From: Planctomycetota bacterium
GTDB lineage: Bacteria; Planctomycetota; Brocadiia; SM23-32
DNA: 6,637 bases
Reading direction: 5' to 3'
Assembly: GCA_018334735.1 (NCBI GenBank)
Contig: JAGXLK010000130.1
Span: forward strand, 1-6,637
The notes under the pieces are model-generated. The model was not told where the DNA came from. It saw only the letters and a program-made list of their open reading frames with translations, and made no database searches. The translations under genes and the position numbers were made by a program. This document shows, one piece after another, positions 5,053 through 6,637 of the stretch (position 1 is its first letter; every line of letters starts with the position of its first letter).

Positions 5053-6637
5053 ATGGTAGAATCATTAGCAGGACCGGCAGCTATCTGGAAAATAATGATC
5101 ATTCTGATCCTGGGTTCTCAACCAGCCGCCGAACCCGAGCAACACATAAGCCTCCGCCAATTGTCATCGCCCGAAAATCCCATTTATGCGGAGCTCGACC
5201 TCAACGCCCTGCGTACCAACCTCCAGAACCACCCGAAACTCCAGCAAAAAATCTACGGGAATGAGGATCCGCGGCGGGCTTACGAACAAGCCATACAAAA
5301 CGCATCGACACTATTGAGATTGAAACCGGCACTGATTCACGAAATGGTTGGTTCCATTCATCAAGTAGCTTTCTGCTTGCACGGATTCGGGGAAGATGAA
5401 GAAACGTTCCGTTTCCTGTTCTTGTTTCGATGTTCCAACGAGAAGCATCTCCTCAACGCTTTTCTCAAAGCCATTCCGTTCCCACGAACGGCATTGCAAT
5501 ACCAGGGAAAAACAGTTTATCAATTTGGAGACGACCCGGACGAAAGCCTATGGGTCTCTCACGCCAAGGGCGTTATTGCCATCGCGCGTGATCACTTGCT
5601 CATACAAAAGTTCCTGATGGATGCTCAAAACGCGCGACCCGTTCCGTCAAAACAAGCCGTCCTGTTTCAGGCAGATATCAATTGCCAGCAGCTCTTCAAC
5701 GAAGCTCTCACCGTTGAATCCATGGAACTCGAAGAGTTGCTCGTCATGTTGTCGCTCGTCGATGCGGCTTCCTGGCGTCACCTCAGAGCAAGTTTTGACG
5801 GCAGGATTCTGGAACTCCGAGCCGAACTCGAACCCGGCGGCCGCGCGTTGAACACCCTCAAGGGCGACAAATCCATGCCGAAGCTCGCACGAATTATTCC
5901 GCAAAAAACCTTGCTGGCTGCCGCGACCAACCTGCCAGACCGAAAGGCAGCGTCCCGTGCCACGCGTCAGACCACGAATCAAATCCTGGCCGTCGTGGGA
6001 GACGGCGACGAAATTCAGGAACTCTGGGAAAAATTCCGAGAAGAGACAGGGCTCGATCTGGAAAAAGACATTTTTGACAACCTGGCGGAAATCGGATTCG
6101 TCATGACTCAACTCGATGACGATGCCTTCTTGCTCCTGGGGCGGGTCATCAATCCCGATAGCGCGCGCAGCACTATTCAGTCCTTTATGAACCAAATATC
6201 GAGAAGCGAAGGCGTCCGCCCCACAACACTCCACGGCGCGAATGTCTGGGAAGATTCAGGCGGACGTATCGCCCTGAAAGGCCATACGGTCATGGTCGGT
6301 TCCAGCCGCTGCGAAATTTTCGAAACGCTCCTTAAACGTCCTGCCCGCCAGACCTCTTCCATTGCCACCGCCATATCAAAACAACATCCAAAAGCGACAA
6401 AAATGTTCATGTTCAATGCCGGTGCCCTGATTGGATCAGCTGACGCAGAACCTCTGCTTGTCGGATTTCATTTCGAAAAAAACGAATTCGTTGCTCGAGC
6501 CCGCTTCGATCCTGAGAAGCTCATCAGTTCTTTCGAAATTCCTCTGCGAAAGGCGCGTAGCAATGCAAAACGGCTAAATTGTATGAACCACCTGCGGCAG
6601 ATCAGCATGTGCTGCATGATGTACGCTAACGATCACG
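5053..6637 (+). CDS. Predicted exported DUF3352-like protein with a pilin/DUF1559-type C-terminal segment (partial, runs off the right edge)
   Basis: The frame is open from the ATG at 5053 to the window end, giving 528 visible residues. The N-terminus has a short hydrophobic stretch (about residues 14-21, IMIILILG) followed by SQPAAEP, a plausible signal peptide cleaved near residues 26-27, so the protein probably acts in the periplasm or cell envelope. Residues about 40-490 alternate strands and helices in the style of DUF3352-like proteins: an opening PENPIYAELDLNAL segment, a GSIHQVAF segment, and two later repeats of the same general architecture. No catalytic motif is recognised. Residues 501-528 change character. 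A basic KARSNAKR stretch leads into NCMNHLRQI and then MMYANDH, closely resembling the C-x-NNL-[KR]-Q-[IL] ... Y-[AE]-x-[DN] segment that follows the N-terminal helix in pilin-like/DUF1559 proteins of the PVC group. No membrane helix precedes it here. The biochemical role is unknown; the gene is divergent from the anchored VWA gene. Confidence 0.
   Translation, partial: MVESLAGPAAIWKIMIILILGSQPAAEPEQHISLRQLSSPENPIYAELDLNALRTNLQNHPKLQQKIYGNEDPRRAYEQAIQNASTLLRLKPALIHEMVGSIHQVAFCLHGFGEDEETFRFLFLFRCSNEKHLLNAFLKAIPFPRTALQYQGKTVYQFGDDPDESLWVSHAKGVIAIARDHLLIQKFLMDAQNARPVPSKQAVLFQADINCQQLFNEALTVESMELEELLVMLSLVDAASWRHLRASFDGRILELRAELEPGGRALNTLKGDKSMPKLARIIPQKTLLAAATNLPDRKAASRATRQTTNQILAVVGDGDEIQELWEKFREETGLDLEKDIFDNLAEIGFVMTQLDDDAFLLLGRVINPDSARSTIQSFMNQISRSEGVRPTTLHGANVWEDSGGRIALKGHTVMVGSSRCEIFETLLKRPARQTSSIATAISKQHPKATKMFMFNAGALIGSADAEPLLVGFHFEKNEFVARARFDPEKLISSFEIPLRKARSNAKRLNCMNHLRQISMCCMMYANDH
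6556..6636 (+). other. Pilin/DUF1559-like cysteine motif at the end of the visible DUF3352-like protein
   Basis: Codons 502-528 read as a basic helix, then Asn509-Cys510-Met-Asn512-x-Leu514-Arg-Gln516-Ile517, and Tyr524-Ala-Asn526-Asp527-His528. The pattern fits the conserved post-helix segment of planctomycete/lentisphaeral pilin-like proteins. The rest of that domain would lie beyond the window. Confidence 0.

Noticed and set aside
5647..6234. A 195-codon minus-strand open frame.
   Set aside because: It is fully antisense to the DUF3352-like gene, which has a signal peptide, a ribosome site and an uninterrupted frame; no motif supports the antisense reading.

Overview
The window holds parts of four protein genes and one probable gene remnant. 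Base composition is moderate, roughly half G+C. The mix of genes is a large membrane-anchored von Willebrand A (VWA) protein, a CbbQ/NorQ plus CbbO/NorD pair, and a DUF3352-like protein carrying a pilin/DUF1559-type cysteine segment. This suggests a Gram-negative bacterium of the Planctomycetota/Verrucomicrobiota/Lentisphaerota type or a neighbouring phylum. That is an inference from gene style only; no rRNA or other phylogenetic marker is present.

Layout. On the minus strand, 1537 down to position 1 is the first 512 codons of a CbbO/NorD-like protein that continues past the window edge. Just upstream of it, 17 bp away, is a complete CbbQ/NorQ-type AAA+ ATPase (2463 to 1555). The two form one transcription unit. 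A gap of about 470 bp follows (2470-2942). Its right half, read on the plus strand, looks like the C-terminal end of a sugar phosphate isomerase/epimerase (AP endonuclease family 2 TIM barrel), most likely a decayed gene. Next is a complete minus-strand gene for a 630-residue membrane-anchored VWA protein with an intact MIDAS signature and a tryptophan-rich patch (4835 to 2943). A 217-bp divergent intergenic region carries a strong promoter candidate for the VWA gene and a weaker one for the rightward gene. The rightward gene (5053 to the right edge, partial) encodes a predicted exported DUF3352-like protein. Its visible end enters a segment resembling the post-helix part of PVC-type pilin-like proteins.

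How the genes may work together. CbbQ/NorQ and CbbO/NorD proteins form AAA+ ATPase/VWA-adaptor complexes that remodel or metallate a client enzyme, classically RubisCO or nitric oxide reductase. No client gene is visible here, so the target is unknown. The adjacent anchored VWA protein has its own promoter and is separated from the ATPase by the remnant, so it is probably expressed independently. Its nearness to a second, soluble VWA system is suggestive but does not prove a functional link. I found no CRISPR array, tRNA, rRNA, insertion sequence or convincing rho-independent terminator.
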